Assembly (NCBI GenBank): GCA_049591295.1
Contig: JBAWEQ010000018.1
Span: forward strand, 1-35,756
Source of the DNA: DTPS01 sp049591295
GTDB lineage: Bacteria > Acidobacteriota > UBA4820 > DSQY01
DNA length: 35,756 nucleotides
Direction of reading: 5' to 3'
The translations under genes were made by a program, and so were the position numbers. This document shows, in pieces, positions 8,123-18,089 of this stretch; within the stretch, counting starts at the first letter, position 1, and the number at the start of each line of letters is the position of its first letter. Under the pieces are notes generated by a model, which saw only the letters and a program-made list of their open reading frames with translations, searched no databases and was not told the DNA's origin.

Positions 8123-9226
8123 CTATCCTTCCGTGGGATCAGTATAGCCACGAGGGTTCTCCGGGTTCAACCGGCCGAACTCCCGCAACAGGTCCTTGCT
8201 GCGCTCGTCCACCACGCGGGGCGTCTGGAGGTAGACCTCCACCAGCAGATCTCCGGCGGGGCCATGGCGCAGGGAGGGCATGCCCCGCTCCTTGAGCCGG
8301 AAGACCTGGCCGGATTGGGTGCCCGGAGGGATCTTCAAGAGGGCATGGCCCGTGAGCGTGGGGACCTCGATCTTGGCCCCCAACACGGCTTCCACGTAGG
8401 TGATGGGGACGTGGACCCGAACGTGCGGCCCTTCACGCGCGAACCGGGAATCCTGCCGGACGTGGGTTTCGATGTACAGGTCGCCGGAGGGGCCGCCCAT
8501 GAGGCCTGCCTGCCCCTTGCCCTTCAGGCGGATGCGGGAACCGGTATCCACCCCCGGAGGGATGGTCACGTCCACCGTTTCTCTGGCCTCCCGGCTTCCC
8601 GTGCCGCCGCACGCCGGACACGGTTCGCCCGGGTCCTTCCCCGTGCCGCCGCACTCCTTGCACACGCTGGCGAACGAGAAGGGACCCCGGGAAAGCCCCA
8701 CCTTGCCCGTGCCCCCGCATTTCGCGCAGGGGCGCTTTCGGGGGGGCGACAGGCGGCCCTCTCCTCCGCATTGCTCGCAGGAGACCGTGTGGGTGACGGC
8801 GATCCGGGCCTTCTTGCCGTGGAAGGCCTCTTGGATCGTGATGGTGAGGGGATAGACCAGGTCCTGCCCCGACGCCGGGCCTCGCGAGCGGCCTTGATGC
8901 GCGTGGTCGAGGATGGTCTCGAAGAGATCCGAGAACCCTCCCGCCACCGGGCCGGCGTCGAAGTCGAATCCCGTAAAATGGACCCTTGGATCGGTGGGAG
9001 GTTCCGGGCCGGCGGTGCCGTAAGCGTCGTACTGCTTTTTCTTTTCCGGGTTGGTGAGAATGGCGTGCGCTTCGGAGATCTCCTTGAAGTGATCCTCCGC
9101 GTTCTTGTCCCCTGGATTCAAATCGGGATGGTACTTGCGGGCCAGCCGCTTGTAGGCCTTCTTGACCTCGGTTGCGGACGCTCCGCGGGGGAGTTCCAGG
9201 ACGGCGTAAAGGTCCTTGCTCGGCAT
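8123..9226 (-). CDS. dnaJ: DnaJ co-chaperone (Hsp40, type I)
   Basis: The 367-residue protein has the J-domain at residues 1-70 with HPD at 33-35, a G/F-rich linker (GFDFDAGPVAGGFSDLF), and the zinc domain with four CxxCxGxG repeats (CEQCGGEG, CAKCGGTG, CKECGGTG, CPACGGTG). The C-terminal substrate-binding domains follow (VDVTIPPGVDTGSRIRLKGK and LLKIPPGTQSGQVFRLKERG). It stimulates DnaK ATPase and delivers unfolded clients in the cytosol. It sits between hsp20 and hspR. The start ATG has GAGGTGATC upstream. All key motifs are intact. Confidence 0.97.
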   Translation of the reverse strand: MPSKDLYAVLELPRGASATEVKKAYKRLARKYHPDLNPGDKNAEDHFKEISEAHAILTNPEKKKQYDAYGTAGPEPPTDPRVHFTGFDFDAGPVAGGFSDLFETILDHAHQGRSRGPASGQDLVYPLTITIQEAFHGKKARIAVTHTVSCEQCGGEGRLSPPRKRPCAKCGGTGKVGLSRGPFSFASVCKECGGTGKDPGEPCPACGGTGSREARETVDVTIPPGVDTGSRIRLKGKGQAGLMGGPSGDLYIETHVRQDSRFAREGPHVRVHVPITYVEAVLGAKIEVPTLTGHALLKIPPGTQSGQVFRLKERGMPSLRHGPAGDLLVEVYLQTPRVVDERSKDLLREFGRLNPENPRGYTDPTEG

Positions 9227-9262
9227 CGGTCGATCACCTCGGCTGCGCGGGCCCCAGGGGCC

Positions 9263-9694
9263 TCAACGCACTTGGACCTTCCGCCGCTGCTCCTTCTTGG
9301 GGACCGTCAGCCGGAGCACCCCGTCCCGAAGGCTCGCCTCCACGGGCTCGGCATCGAGCGCTTCGGGAAAGGAGAACTCTCGAAGGAACGGACCGACGTA
9401 GCGCTCGATGCGCTGGGCGCTCTCCTTGGAGATCTCGGTCCTTGGCTTCCTCTGGCCGGAAACGCTCAGAACGCTGCCATCCACGGTGACCACCACGTCC
9501 TCGATGGCGACGCCCGGAAGCTCGACCTCGACGCAGTAGCACCGATCATCTTCAAAGACGTCCGCGGAGGGCATCCAGGTGAATTCTGGGAGAGGTCCCG
9601 AAGCGCGGTCAGGCTGGATCATCTCGTCGAAGAGCTTGTTCAGCCTGCGCCGCAGATGAATCAGCTCCCTGAGGGATTCGCCTCCAACGGCCAT
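9263..9694 (-). CDS. Small heat-shock protein, Hsp20/alpha-crystallin family
   Basis: The 143-residue protein carries an alpha-crystallin domain from about residue 42 (PSADVFEDDRCYCVEVELPG) to DGVLRLTVPKKEQRRKVQV, with the family motif GVLxLTVPK near the C-terminus. The short N-terminal arm (LIHLRRRLNKLFDEM) is typical of bacterial class A/B proteins. It is an ATP-independent holdase. It occupies the place between dnaK and dnaJ where grpE is often found; no grpE is in the window. AAGGAGG precedes the ATG. It is probably in the dnaK operon, 117 bases after the dnaK stop. Confidence 0.93.
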   Translation of the reverse strand: MAVGGESLRELIHLRRRLNKLFDEMIQPDRASGPLPEFTWMPSADVFEDDRCYCVEVELPGVAIEDVVVTVDGSVLSVSGQRKPRTEISKESAQRIERYVGPFLREFSFPEALDAEPVEASLRDGVLRLTVPKKEQRRKVQVR

Positions 9695-9811
9695 GGGTCC
9701 TCCTTGTGAAATGGCCCCGAGCCGAGGGGCGAAGCAAGCGATCCCGCATGGAATGCGCAGGGGCCTGCTCGCCTCTCCTTGCTCAGGGCAAAGAACTTCC
9801 CTACCGCGTCA

Positions 9812-11731
<1,920 letters not shown>

Positions 11732-11760
11732 AGAATCACTCCTCCTTGCGGATTGGCTCT

Positions 11761-11781
11761 GCTCAGGCTTCTGCCCTGAGC
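11761..11781 (-). repeat. 7-7-7 inverted repeat in the dnaK leader
   Basis: GCTCAGG and CCTGAGC form a perfect 7-base inverted repeat with a 7-base centre. It lies between the dnaK promoter and start codon. The geometry equals that of the HAIR site 18 bases further upstream, but the sequence differs. It may be an mRNA hairpin or a second operator. Confidence 0.5.
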
Positions 11782-11789
11782 AAGGTATG

Positions 11790-11819
11790 AAGATAATACT
11801 TGAGTGTTAATTTGTCAAG
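11790..11819 (-). promoter_or_regulatory. dnaK promoter overlapped by a HAIR-type HspR operator
   Basis: The sequence CTTGAGT-N7-TGTCAAG at 11799-11819 matches the HAIR consensus CTTGAGT-N7-ACTCAAG at 12 of 14 arm positions. On the minus strand the same bases contain TTGACA (11813-11818), a perfect -35 box for dnaK. The -10 is either TATCTT (17-base spacer) or TATTAT (14-base spacer). Operator and -35 box coincide, which is the classic layout for repression. Assignment to HspR rests on consensus knowledge and on hspR being in the operon. Confidence 0.8.
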
Positions 11820-11900
11820 TTTTCTGATGGCGTCCCCTCGCATCCATCCCCGTTCTTCCCGCCTCCGGGCGCCCCTGCTATCCTGGATTGGGGAGGCACC

Positions 11901-13064
11901 ATGACGGTCCGCTTTGAACTTCTTCGAAGGGCCCGAGGCGGCGGCCGCCGCGGCCGGCTGACCACGCCGCACGGCGCGGTGGAGACGCCGGCGTTCATGC
12001 CGGTTGGAACCCGGGCCTCGGTCAAGGGCATGCCCCCTTTCCTGCTCCGGGAGGCGGGCGCCCAGATCGTCCTGTCCAACACCTTCCACCTGGGCCTGCG
12101 GCCGGGGAGCGAGCGGATCCGGGATCTGGGCGGGCTTCACCGGTTCATGGCCTGGGAGGGCCCGATTCTGACCGACTCCGGGGGCTTTCAGGTTTTCTCC
12201 CTTGCCTCCCTGCGTCACGTCACCGAGGAGGGGATCGCCTTCCGCTCCCCCGTGGATGGGGCGGACCTGTTCCTTTCGCCGGAACGGGCCGTGGGCATCC
12301 AGAGAGACCTGGGGGTAGATGTGGCCATGGCCCTGGACGAGCTGGTGCCGGGCACGGCCGACGGGGCCCAGGTGGAAGCGGCGGCCGCCCGCACCACGCG
12401 CTGGGCACACCGGTGCGCACGGGCTCTCGGACGGGAGGGGCCGGCCCTTTTCGGCATCGTCCAGGGAGGCATGTTCGAGGAGATCCGTGCCCGCTCAGCC
12501 GAGGAACTGTCGGAATTGGACCTGCCCGGCTACGCCGCGGGCGGCTTCTCGGTGGGGGAGTCCAAGGAGCTGTTCCGGAAACTGGCCCGTTTTACGGCGC
12601 CCCTCCTCCCGGAGGAGAAGACGCGGTACCTCATGGGCGTGGGCACTCCCCTCGATTTAGTGGAGGCGAGCGGCTGGGGCTACGACCTGTTCGATTGTGT
12701 GCTGCCCACGCGCAACGCTCGAAACGGCTCCCTCTTCACCTCCAAGGGCGCCGTTTCCATCAAAAATGCCGAGCACCGGGAGGCCCCCGCGCCGCTGGAT
12801 GAGGCCTGCCCGTGCTGGGGCTGCCGGAACGTCTCCCGCGCCTACCTCCATCACCTCTACCGTGCCAACGATCCGACGGGCCTGGTCCTCAATACTCTGC
12901 ACAACCTTACCTACTATCTATCTCTCATGGACCGGATCCGCCTCGCGCTGGAAGGAGCCGGGCTGGATGAACTTCGTGCGGAATTGGCCACGCTCTATCC
13001 GGACAGGCAGGGCACGGGTGATGATCGGGGAGCGGCAGCCGGGCTCCCGGTCGCTTCCCCCTGA
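11901..13064 (+). CDS. tgt: tRNA-guanine(34) transglycosylase
   Basis: The 387-residue protein exchanges guanine-34 of GUN-anticodon tRNAs (Asp, Asn, His, Tyr) for a 7-deazaguanine in queuosine synthesis. Visible are the general acid/base region ILTDSGGFQVFS, the nucleophile motif YDLFDCVLPTRNARNG, and the zinc site CPCWGC followed by SRAYLHHLYRANDPTGLVLN. The substrate-pocket segment reads MALDELVPGTADGAQVE, where preQ1-type bacterial enzymes have DEC; the Cys (Cys158 in Zymomonas) is Leu, and the later loop reads GGFSVGES rather than GGLAVGEG. Both changes lean towards eukaryotic queuine-type TGT. It is divergent from dnaK and followed by a membrane-protein gene 12 bases downstream. GGGGAGG precedes the ATG. 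Confidence 0.95.
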   Translation: MTVRFELLRRARGGGRRGRLTTPHGAVETPAFMPVGTRASVKGMPPFLLREAGAQIVLSNTFHLGLRPGSERIRDLGGLHRFMAWEGPILTDSGGFQVFSLASLRHVTEEGIAFRSPVDGADLFLSPERAVGIQRDLGVDVAMALDELVPGTADGAQVEAAAARTTRWAHRCARALGREGPALFGIVQGGMFEEIRARSAEELSELDLPGYAAGGFSVGESKELFRKLARFTAPLLPEEKTRYLMGVGTPLDLVEASGWGYDLFDCVLPTRNARNGSLFTSKGAVSIKNAEHREAPAPLDEACPCWGCRNVSRAYLHHLYRANDPTGLVLNTLHNLTYYLSLMDRIRLALEGAGLDELRAELATLYPDRQGTGDDRGAAAGLPVASP

Positions 13065-13076
13065 GGGAGGTGTGAG

Positions 13077-13469
13077 ATGGACGTCATTAGGGTCCTGAAG
13101 CTGGCCTTCTTGGGGTCTTTGGTCGCCTACGCCGTGGTCGCATTCGCCCTGGTCGGAGCCCCCGACTGGTCCCTCCCGCTGGTACCGCAGGAGGGGATGG
13201 CCCCCCTCTTCTTCCTCTTGTCCTCCCTGGCCGTCGTGGGCTGGCTGCTGGGTCTAGGCGTGGGGCGGATGAACGCCCCTCCGCCGCACCTCGCTTCAGC
13301 CATGTCCGGGCCTTGGCCGAAGCTTCGGTTCGTGCTGGCTGCCGCCCTCGTGGAGAGCGGCGCCCTCTTCGGGCTGGTTCTCACCCTCCTCGTGAAGGAC
13401 AGCCGCTACGCGCTCCTCTACGCCGCGGTCAGCGCCGCTCTCGTCATGATGCTGCCCACCCGGGAGTGA
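13077..13469 (+). CDS. Small four-helix membrane protein of unknown function
   Basis: The 130-residue protein has about four hydrophobic helices: residues 8-28 (LAFLGSLVAYAVVAFALVGA), 43-63 (LFFLLSSLAVVGWLLGLGVG), 84-105 (FVLAAALVESGALFGLVLTL) and 109-127. The third helix carries a Glu in a small-residue context (LVESGALFG) faintly like the carboxylate helix of ATP-synthase subunit c, but size and topology do not otherwise fit. It follows tgt by 12 bases with GGGAGG before the ATG, so the two are co-transcribed. Function unknown; located in the inner membrane. Confidence 0.75.
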   Translation: MDVIRVLKLAFLGSLVAYAVVAFALVGAPDWSLPLVPQEGMAPLFFLLSSLAVVGWLLGLGVGRMNAPPPHLASAMSGPWPKLRFVLAAALVESGALFGLVLTLLVKDSRYALLYAAVSAALVMMLPTRE

Positions 13470-13526
13470 AGGGGGAATCCACCCGCTGGCGGCGGATGGC
13501 CTCCCGACGAGAGGACTCGGTTAGGA

Positions 13527-15521
13527 CTACTGCCTGACGAGCCGTTCGCGCAGACCGGTGATCTGGTCGCGCAGGGCCGCAGCGTCTTCGTACCGCATGG
13601 CCTCGGCGGCGGAGAACATCTCCTTTTCCAAGGCGGCGATCCGTCGCGCGGCCTCTCCAGCGTCCATATAATCGCCGGGGTCCTCGGCCACCCCGGGAAC
13701 GCCGTAGTAGTCCATCTCAAACACGCTGGAGAGGATGGTCTCGATGTTCTTGACGATGCTCTGAGGGGTGATTCCGTGCTCTTTGTTGTAGGCCGCCTGC
13801 CTCCCCCTCCGGCGGCTCGTCTCCTCCAAGGCCTGCCGCATGGCCTCCGTGACCCGGTCGGCATAGAGGATGGCCCTTCCCTCCACGTTCCGCGCGGCCC
13901 TGCCCATGGTCTGGATCAGCGCACCCCGGCTTCGCAGGAAACCCTCCTTGTCGGCGTCCAGGACGGCTACCCGGCTCACCTCGGGAAGGTCGAGCCCCTC
14001 ACGGAGGAGGTTGACCCCCACCAGGACCTCGATCTCACCGCGTCGCAAGTCCCTCAGGATTCGGACCCTTTCCAGAGTCTCCACGTCGCTGTGCAGGTAA
14101 CCGACCTTGAGCCCCAGCTCCTTCAGGTAGCGCGTGAGCTCCTCGGCCATCTTCTTCGTCATGGTGGTCACGAGCACCCGTTGGCCCCTGGCGGTGACCT
14201 CCGTGCACTCCCGGTAGAGATCCTCCACTTGGCCGGTGGCCGGCCGCACCTCGATCTCAGGGTCCATCAGCCCCGTGGGCCGCACCACCTGCTCGGCGGT
14301 AATCCCTCCCGCGGCCTTCACCTCGTAGGCGGCCGGCGTGGCGGAGACGTAGACGATCTGCGGGGCCATTCCCATGAACTCCTCGAACTTGAGCGGTCGG
14401 TTATCCAGGGCGCAGGGAAGGCGGAAGCCGTACTCCACCAGGGTCTCCTTGCGCGACCGATCCCCTCGGTACATGGCCTGGAGTTGAGGAACCGTCATGT
14501 GCGATTCGTCCAGGAAGATGAGGGCGTCCGTGGGCAGGTACTCGATCAGGGTCGGCGGGGGTTCGCCGGGGGCCCTCCCCGTCAGGTGCCGGGAGTAATT
14601 CTCCACGCCGTTGCAGTAGCCGATCTCCAGCATCATCTCGATGTCGAACTGCGTCCGCTGGGCCAGGCGCTGGGCCTCCAGCAGCCGCCCCTGGCCCTCC
14701 AGCTCGGCCAGCCGCGCCTGAAGCTCCGCCTTGATGGATTCCACCGCCGCCACCACCTGTTCCCTCGGCGTGGCGTAGTGCGTGCGGGGGTAGATGGTGA
14801 GCCGCTCCATCTCCTCGAGAATCTCTCCCGTGAGGGGGTCCACCCGCAGGAGCTGCTCCACCTGGTCCCCGAAGAGGTCGATGCGGTACACCTCCTCCGC
14901 GTAGGACGGATAGACCTCGATCACGTCCCCGCGGACCCTGAAACGGCCTCGCTCCAGCACCGACGGGGTTCGGGTGTAGAGCATGTCCACGAACCGCCTC
15001 AGGAGCTTCTGTCGGTCCTGGGTCTCACCCACGTGCAGCGGCTGGGTCATGCCGTAGTAGGACTCCGGCTCTCCGAGGCCGTAGATGCATGAGACCGAGG
15101 CCACGATCAGCACGTCCCGGCGCTCGCGCAGACTGCGGGTGGCCGAGAGGCGCAGGCGGTCGATCTCCTCGTTGATCGTGGCTTCCTTTTCGATATAGGT
15201 GTCGCTGGCAGGGACGTAGGCCTCCGGCTGGTAGTAGTCGTAGTAGGAGACGAAATACTCCACGGCGTTGCCCGGAAAGAACTGGCGGAATTCCGAGTAG
15301 AGCTGGGCGGCCAGGGTCTTGTTGTGGGCGATGACCAGGGTGGGGCGCTTCAGGGCCGCCGCCACGGCCGCCATGGTGAAGGTCTTGCCCGACCCGGTGA
15401 CCCCCAGGAGCGTAGAGTGCTTCCCGCCCGCCAGAATCTTGCGGGTCAGGGCCTCAATCGCGGCCGGTTGGTCCCCCGTGGGCTCGAAGGGGGCCGTCAG
15501 ATGGAAGGTCTTCTCAGCCAT
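13527..15521 (-). CDS. uvrB: Excinuclease ABC subunit B
   Basis: The 664-residue protein is full-length UvrB. Walker A is GVTGSGKT at residues 40-47; the damage-probing beta-hairpin region includes YYDYYQPEAYVPASDTYIEK; the helicase motifs include LIFLDESHMTVPQ, and LVGVNLLREGLDLPEVSRVA is motif V-like, followed by QTMGRAARNVEGRAILYAD (motif VI). The C-terminal UVR domain (ALEKEMFSAAEAMRYEDAAA) binds UvrC. It verifies lesions loaded by UvrA and nucleates UvrC incision. A CTG-N10-CAG palindrome lies 23 bases before the ATG. It converges with the tgt-linked membrane gene. Confidence 0.98.
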   Translation of the reverse strand: MAEKTFHLTAPFEPTGDQPAAIEALTRKILAGGKHSTLLGVTGSGKTFTMAAVAAALKRPTLVIAHNKTLAAQLYSEFRQFFPGNAVEYFVSYYDYYQPEAYVPASDTYIEKEATINEEIDRLRLSATRSLRERRDVLIVASVSCIYGLGEPESYYGMTQPLHVGETQDRQKLLRRFVDMLYTRTPSVLERGRFRVRGDVIEVYPSYAEEVYRIDLFGDQVEQLLRVDPLTGEILEEMERLTIYPRTHYATPREQVVAAVESIKAELQARLAELEGQGRLLEAQRLAQRTQFDIEMMLEIGYCNGVENYSRHLTGRAPGEPPPTLIEYLPTDALIFLDESHMTVPQLQAMYRGDRSRKETLVEYGFRLPCALDNRPLKFEEFMGMAPQIVYVSATPAAYEVKAAGGITAEQVVRPTGLMDPEIEVRPATGQVEDLYRECTEVTARGQRVLVTTMTKKMAEELTRYLKELGLKVGYLHSDVETLERVRILRDLRRGEIEVLVGVNLLREGLDLPEVSRVAVLDADKEGFLRSRGALIQTMGRAARNVEGRAILYADRVTEAMRQALEETSRRRGRQAAYNKEHGITPQSIVKNIETILSSVFEMDYYGVPGVAEDPGDYMDAGEAARRIAALEKEMFSAAEAMRYEDAAALRDQITGLRERLVRQ

Positions 15522-15543
15522 TTGCCGTTTCCGGGGTCAGCCT

Positions 15544-15559
15544 CTGCACGCCAGTGCAG
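15544..15559. promoter_or_regulatory. CTG-N10-CAG palindrome upstream of uvrB
   Basis: CTGCAC-GCCA-GTGCAG is a perfect 6-base inverted repeat with the same outer CTG-N10-CAG spacing as the E. coli LexA box. It sits 23-38 bases before the uvrB ATG. The inner bases do not match CTGTAT...ACAG, so an SOS role is only a suggestion. Confidence 0.35.
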
Positions 15560-15571
15560 CTATCGCCGCCC

Positions 15572-17632
15572 TCAGCCAGAACGCTTGGGCGCGAGGAGGG
15601 ATTCCACCGCCTCCACCTCCATGGGCCTGTGGAAGAAGAAGCCCTGCCCCAGTTCGCAGCCGAGCCGCTTGAGGACATCGCGCTGCCCGGCCGTCTCCAC
15701 CCCTTCCGCGATGACTTCCATCTTGAGGCTCTTGCCCATCTGCAGGACGGAGCGGACGATCTCCCGGCTCTCCTCGTCCTCCTCAATTCGGGAAACGAAG
15801 GACTGGTCGATCTTCAGGGAATCCACGGGGTAGCGCCTCAGGTAGCTCATGGAGGAATAGCCCGTGCCGAAATCGTCGATGCAGAGCCGGATGCCCTGGG
15901 CCCTCAGCTGCACCATCATGTCATAGGCGTATTGGGCGTTCTCCATGATCACGCTCTCCGTCAGCTCCAGCTTCAGGTTCTGCCCGGCCAGGCCACTTTC
16001 CCTTAGGGCCAGGTCGATTTGCATGATGAGCTCGGGCTGCAAAAGCTGGATACCCGATACATTGACGCTGACCCAGAGGGAGCGGTTCTGGGGGAAGCGG
16101 ACCAGCCAGCTCTTCAGCTGCTTGCAGGCGCTCTCCAGAACCCACCGGCCCATGGGAACCACCAGGCCCGTCTCTTCCGCCAGGGGGATGAACTCGCTCG
16201 GTTCCACCGAGCCGCGGGTGGGGTGCATCCAGCGGATCAGCGCCTCGAACCCGGCGAGGCGGCCCGTCACTAGAGAGACGATCGGCTGGTAGTGCAGGTG
16301 GAAGCCGGACTGCTCCACCGCTCGCCGCAGGTCGGTCTCGAGCTCCAGGGTCTCCACGGTGCGGATGTACATAGTGGTGTCGAACAGCGCGTAGCGACCG
16401 CGCCCCATGCCCTTCGCCCTGTGCATGGCGATGTCCGCGTCCCGGAGCATATCCTCCGCTGAATTGTAGGAGGGAGAGCTCAACACGATCCCTACGCTGC
16501 CCGACGTAAAGAGATCGTGTCCCTCCACCACAACGGGAGCCTTGAGGGCCTGGTGGAGCCTATCCGCGAAGGCCGTCGCGTCCCCTACGGAGCGGATGTC
16601 CTCGAGCAGGATGCCGATTTCGTCGCCCCCGGTCCGCGCCACCGTATCGGAACCCCTGCGGCATCCTTCGAGCCGCCGTGCCACCTCTTGCAGGAGCTGG
16701 TCGCCGACGGCGTAGCCGAGCCCCTCGTTGATTAGGCGGAAGCGGTCCAGCCCCAGACAGAGGACGGCGAAGAGGTGGCCCGTTCGTCGGCGGGCACGGG
16801 CCATGGCCAGTCCGAGGCGGTCCAGCAGGAGCGCCCTCGTCGGGAGACCCGTGAGGGGATCGCGAAAACCCTCGGCAAAGGCCCCCTCTTCCAGGCCGGG
16901 CTCTTGGCCCAGTTCACGCTGCCGGCCCGAGAGGCGCGCGGCCTTGCCACCCGAGTCGCGAATCACCTCGACCAGAGTCAGGAGCCAGCGGTACTCGCCG
17001 TCCGCGTGTCGCATGCGCAGTTCGTGCTCCAGATCGGGCGCCTCGCCCGAGAGGAGGGCCTCCAGCTTGTACTGGAAGGCCGGTTGGTCGTCTGCGTGCA
17101 GAAGATCCACCCAGGCCCGCAGCGTCTTCGGGGCCTCGTCCTCCCCGTAGCCCAGCAGGGAGCACCACTCGGGCGAGCACGTGACGCGACCCTCCGAGCG
17201 GTCCCAATCCCACCGTGCCTCCGGCGCCGGGGCCGGTCGCGAATCGCGGCTCTCTTCCCCGGAGGGCAGAGAGGAGATGACCGCCAGCAGACGTCCTCCG
17301 TCCCCTTCCGGCGGGGGTCCCGCCAAGCTGATCCGAACCCTGATGTCCCCCCCGCCGGGGGCCATCATGCGAACCCCCTCGACGTGAAGCCCGTCTTCTC
17401 CGGCCAGCAGACGCTCCAGCTTCGGTCCCTCATCCGGCCAGGCCAACTCCTTGATGTTCCTCATTCTCAGTTTTGCCGGCGTGCGCTCCAGCAACACCCC
17501 CGCCGCCCGGTTGGCGGACAGGATGGTCCCCTCCGCTCTCAGGATCAGGGCCGGCCAGGGAAGAACTTGAAGGGCTTTCTCTGCAGGATCGGAACTCTTT
17601 CGAGGCGGCACAGCACTACTCCCCGCGCTCAA
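15572..17632 (-). CDS. PAS-PAS-GGDEF-EAL cyclic-di-GMP protein
   Basis: The 686-residue protein starts with two PAS-like sensor domains (about 20-120 and 140-245; the second includes CSPEWCSLLGYGEDEAPKTL). A GGDEF domain (DPLTGLPTRALLLDRL, then TGGDEIGILLEDI) follows, where the signature reads GGDEI. The EAL domain has EALIRW, a LELTESVIMEN segment, DDFGTGYSS, KIDQSFV and EVIAEGVET, so the catalytic metal and loop-6 residues of an active c-di-GMP phosphodiesterase appear intact. The GGDEF half may be an active cyclase or a GTP sensor; Ile for Phe is a mild change. No transmembrane segments are seen, so it is cytosolic. The assigned start is TTG with GGGAGGGG upstream; a GTG 21 bases downstream is an alternative. 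Confidence 0.9.
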   Translation of the reverse strand: MSAGSSAVPPRKSSDPAEKALQVLPWPALILRAEGTILSANRAAGVLLERTPAKLRMRNIKELAWPDEGPKLERLLAGEDGLHVEGVRMMAPGGGDIRVRISLAGPPPEGDGGRLLAVISSLPSGEESRDSRPAPAPEARWDWDRSEGRVTCSPEWCSLLGYGEDEAPKTLRAWVDLLHADDQPAFQYKLEALLSGEAPDLEHELRMRHADGEYRWLLTLVEVIRDSGGKAARLSGRQRELGQEPGLEEGAFAEGFRDPLTGLPTRALLLDRLGLAMARARRRTGHLFAVLCLGLDRFRLINEGLGYAVGDQLLQEVARRLEGCRRGSDTVARTGGDEIGILLEDIRSVGDATAFADRLHQALKAPVVVEGHDLFTSGSVGIVLSSPSYNSAEDMLRDADIAMHRAKGMGRGRYALFDTTMYIRTVETLELETDLRRAVEQSGFHLHYQPIVSLVTGRLAGFEALIRWMHPTRGSVEPSEFIPLAEETGLVVPMGRWVLESACKQLKSWLVRFPQNRSLWVSVNVSGIQLLQPELIMQIDLALRESGLAGQNLKLELTESVIMENAQYAYDMMVQLRAQGIRLCIDDFGTGYSSMSYLRRYPVDSLKIDQSFVSRIEEDEESREIVRSVLQMGKSLKMEVIAEGVETAGQRDVLKRLGCELGQGFFFHRPMEVEAVESLLAPKRSG

Positions 17633-17677
17633 CGCGGAATCCCCTCCCGGCTGTCCCGAATGGACATCCCCCGCATC

Positions 17678-17706
17678 ATGCTAGGAGCATCCGCGCAGGG
17701 CGTCAA
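17678..17706 (-). promoter_or_regulatory. Candidate promoter of the GGDEF-EAL gene
   Basis: Minus-strand TTGACG (17701-17706) and TAGCAT (17678-17683) are 17 bases apart. A small palindrome, ATGCT-CCT-AGCAT, overlaps the -10 box and might bind a regulator. Confidence 0.5.
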
Positions 17707-17762
17707 CCCCAGCCCCATCCAAAGGGTGGAGGGGGTCCGACGCCGCCGGCCCCCTGCCAATC

Positions 17763-18071
17763 TCAGATCTTGGGGCTCCCCTGAAGGACGCCTTCCACCG
17801 GGAGCACCCAGGCATGAGTGGATTCGGAGAGCTTGTTCTCGGCCATGCACTGCCGAAGGCATCCCAGCAGCTCCTCCACCGCCTCGTCGGGCACCACCGA
17901 AACCACGATCACCGACGCTCCCGGGTGAACCCGGTCTCCCATCTTGGCCCCCGTGCGCCCGAAGCCCAGGACCTCGGGAATCACCGTGTAGCCAGTCACC
18001 CCCTTGTCCTTCAGCGTGTTCATGCAGTGCGGCTCGTACTCGCTATCCGTCACCAGAAAGAGCATCTTCAT
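17763..18071 (-). CDS. PII-like signalling protein of the efflux operon
   Basis: The 102-residue protein fits the small ferredoxin-like PII fold: strand KMLFLVTDS, helix YEPHCMNTLKDKGV, strand GYTVIPEVLGFG, a shortened T-loop region (RTGAKMGDRVHPG), strand ASVIVVSVVP, helix DEAVEELLGCLRQCMAEN, and final strand HAWVLPVEGVL. PII-like proteins of this size are often found next to CusA/AcrB-type pumps; their ligands are mostly unknown. It is the last gene of the tolC-adaptor-RND cluster, separated from the pump gene by an inverted-repeat element. I use the ATG at 18071, preceded by AGGGG; a longer frame would translate that repeat. Confidence 0.8.
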   Translation of the reverse strand: MKMLFLVTDSEYEPHCMNTLKDKGVTGYTVIPEVLGFGRTGAKMGDRVHPGASVIVVSVVPDEAVEELLGCLRQCMAENKLSESTHAWVLPVEGVLQGSPKI

Positions 18072-18089
18072 CGAAAGGCCCCTTAAGAA

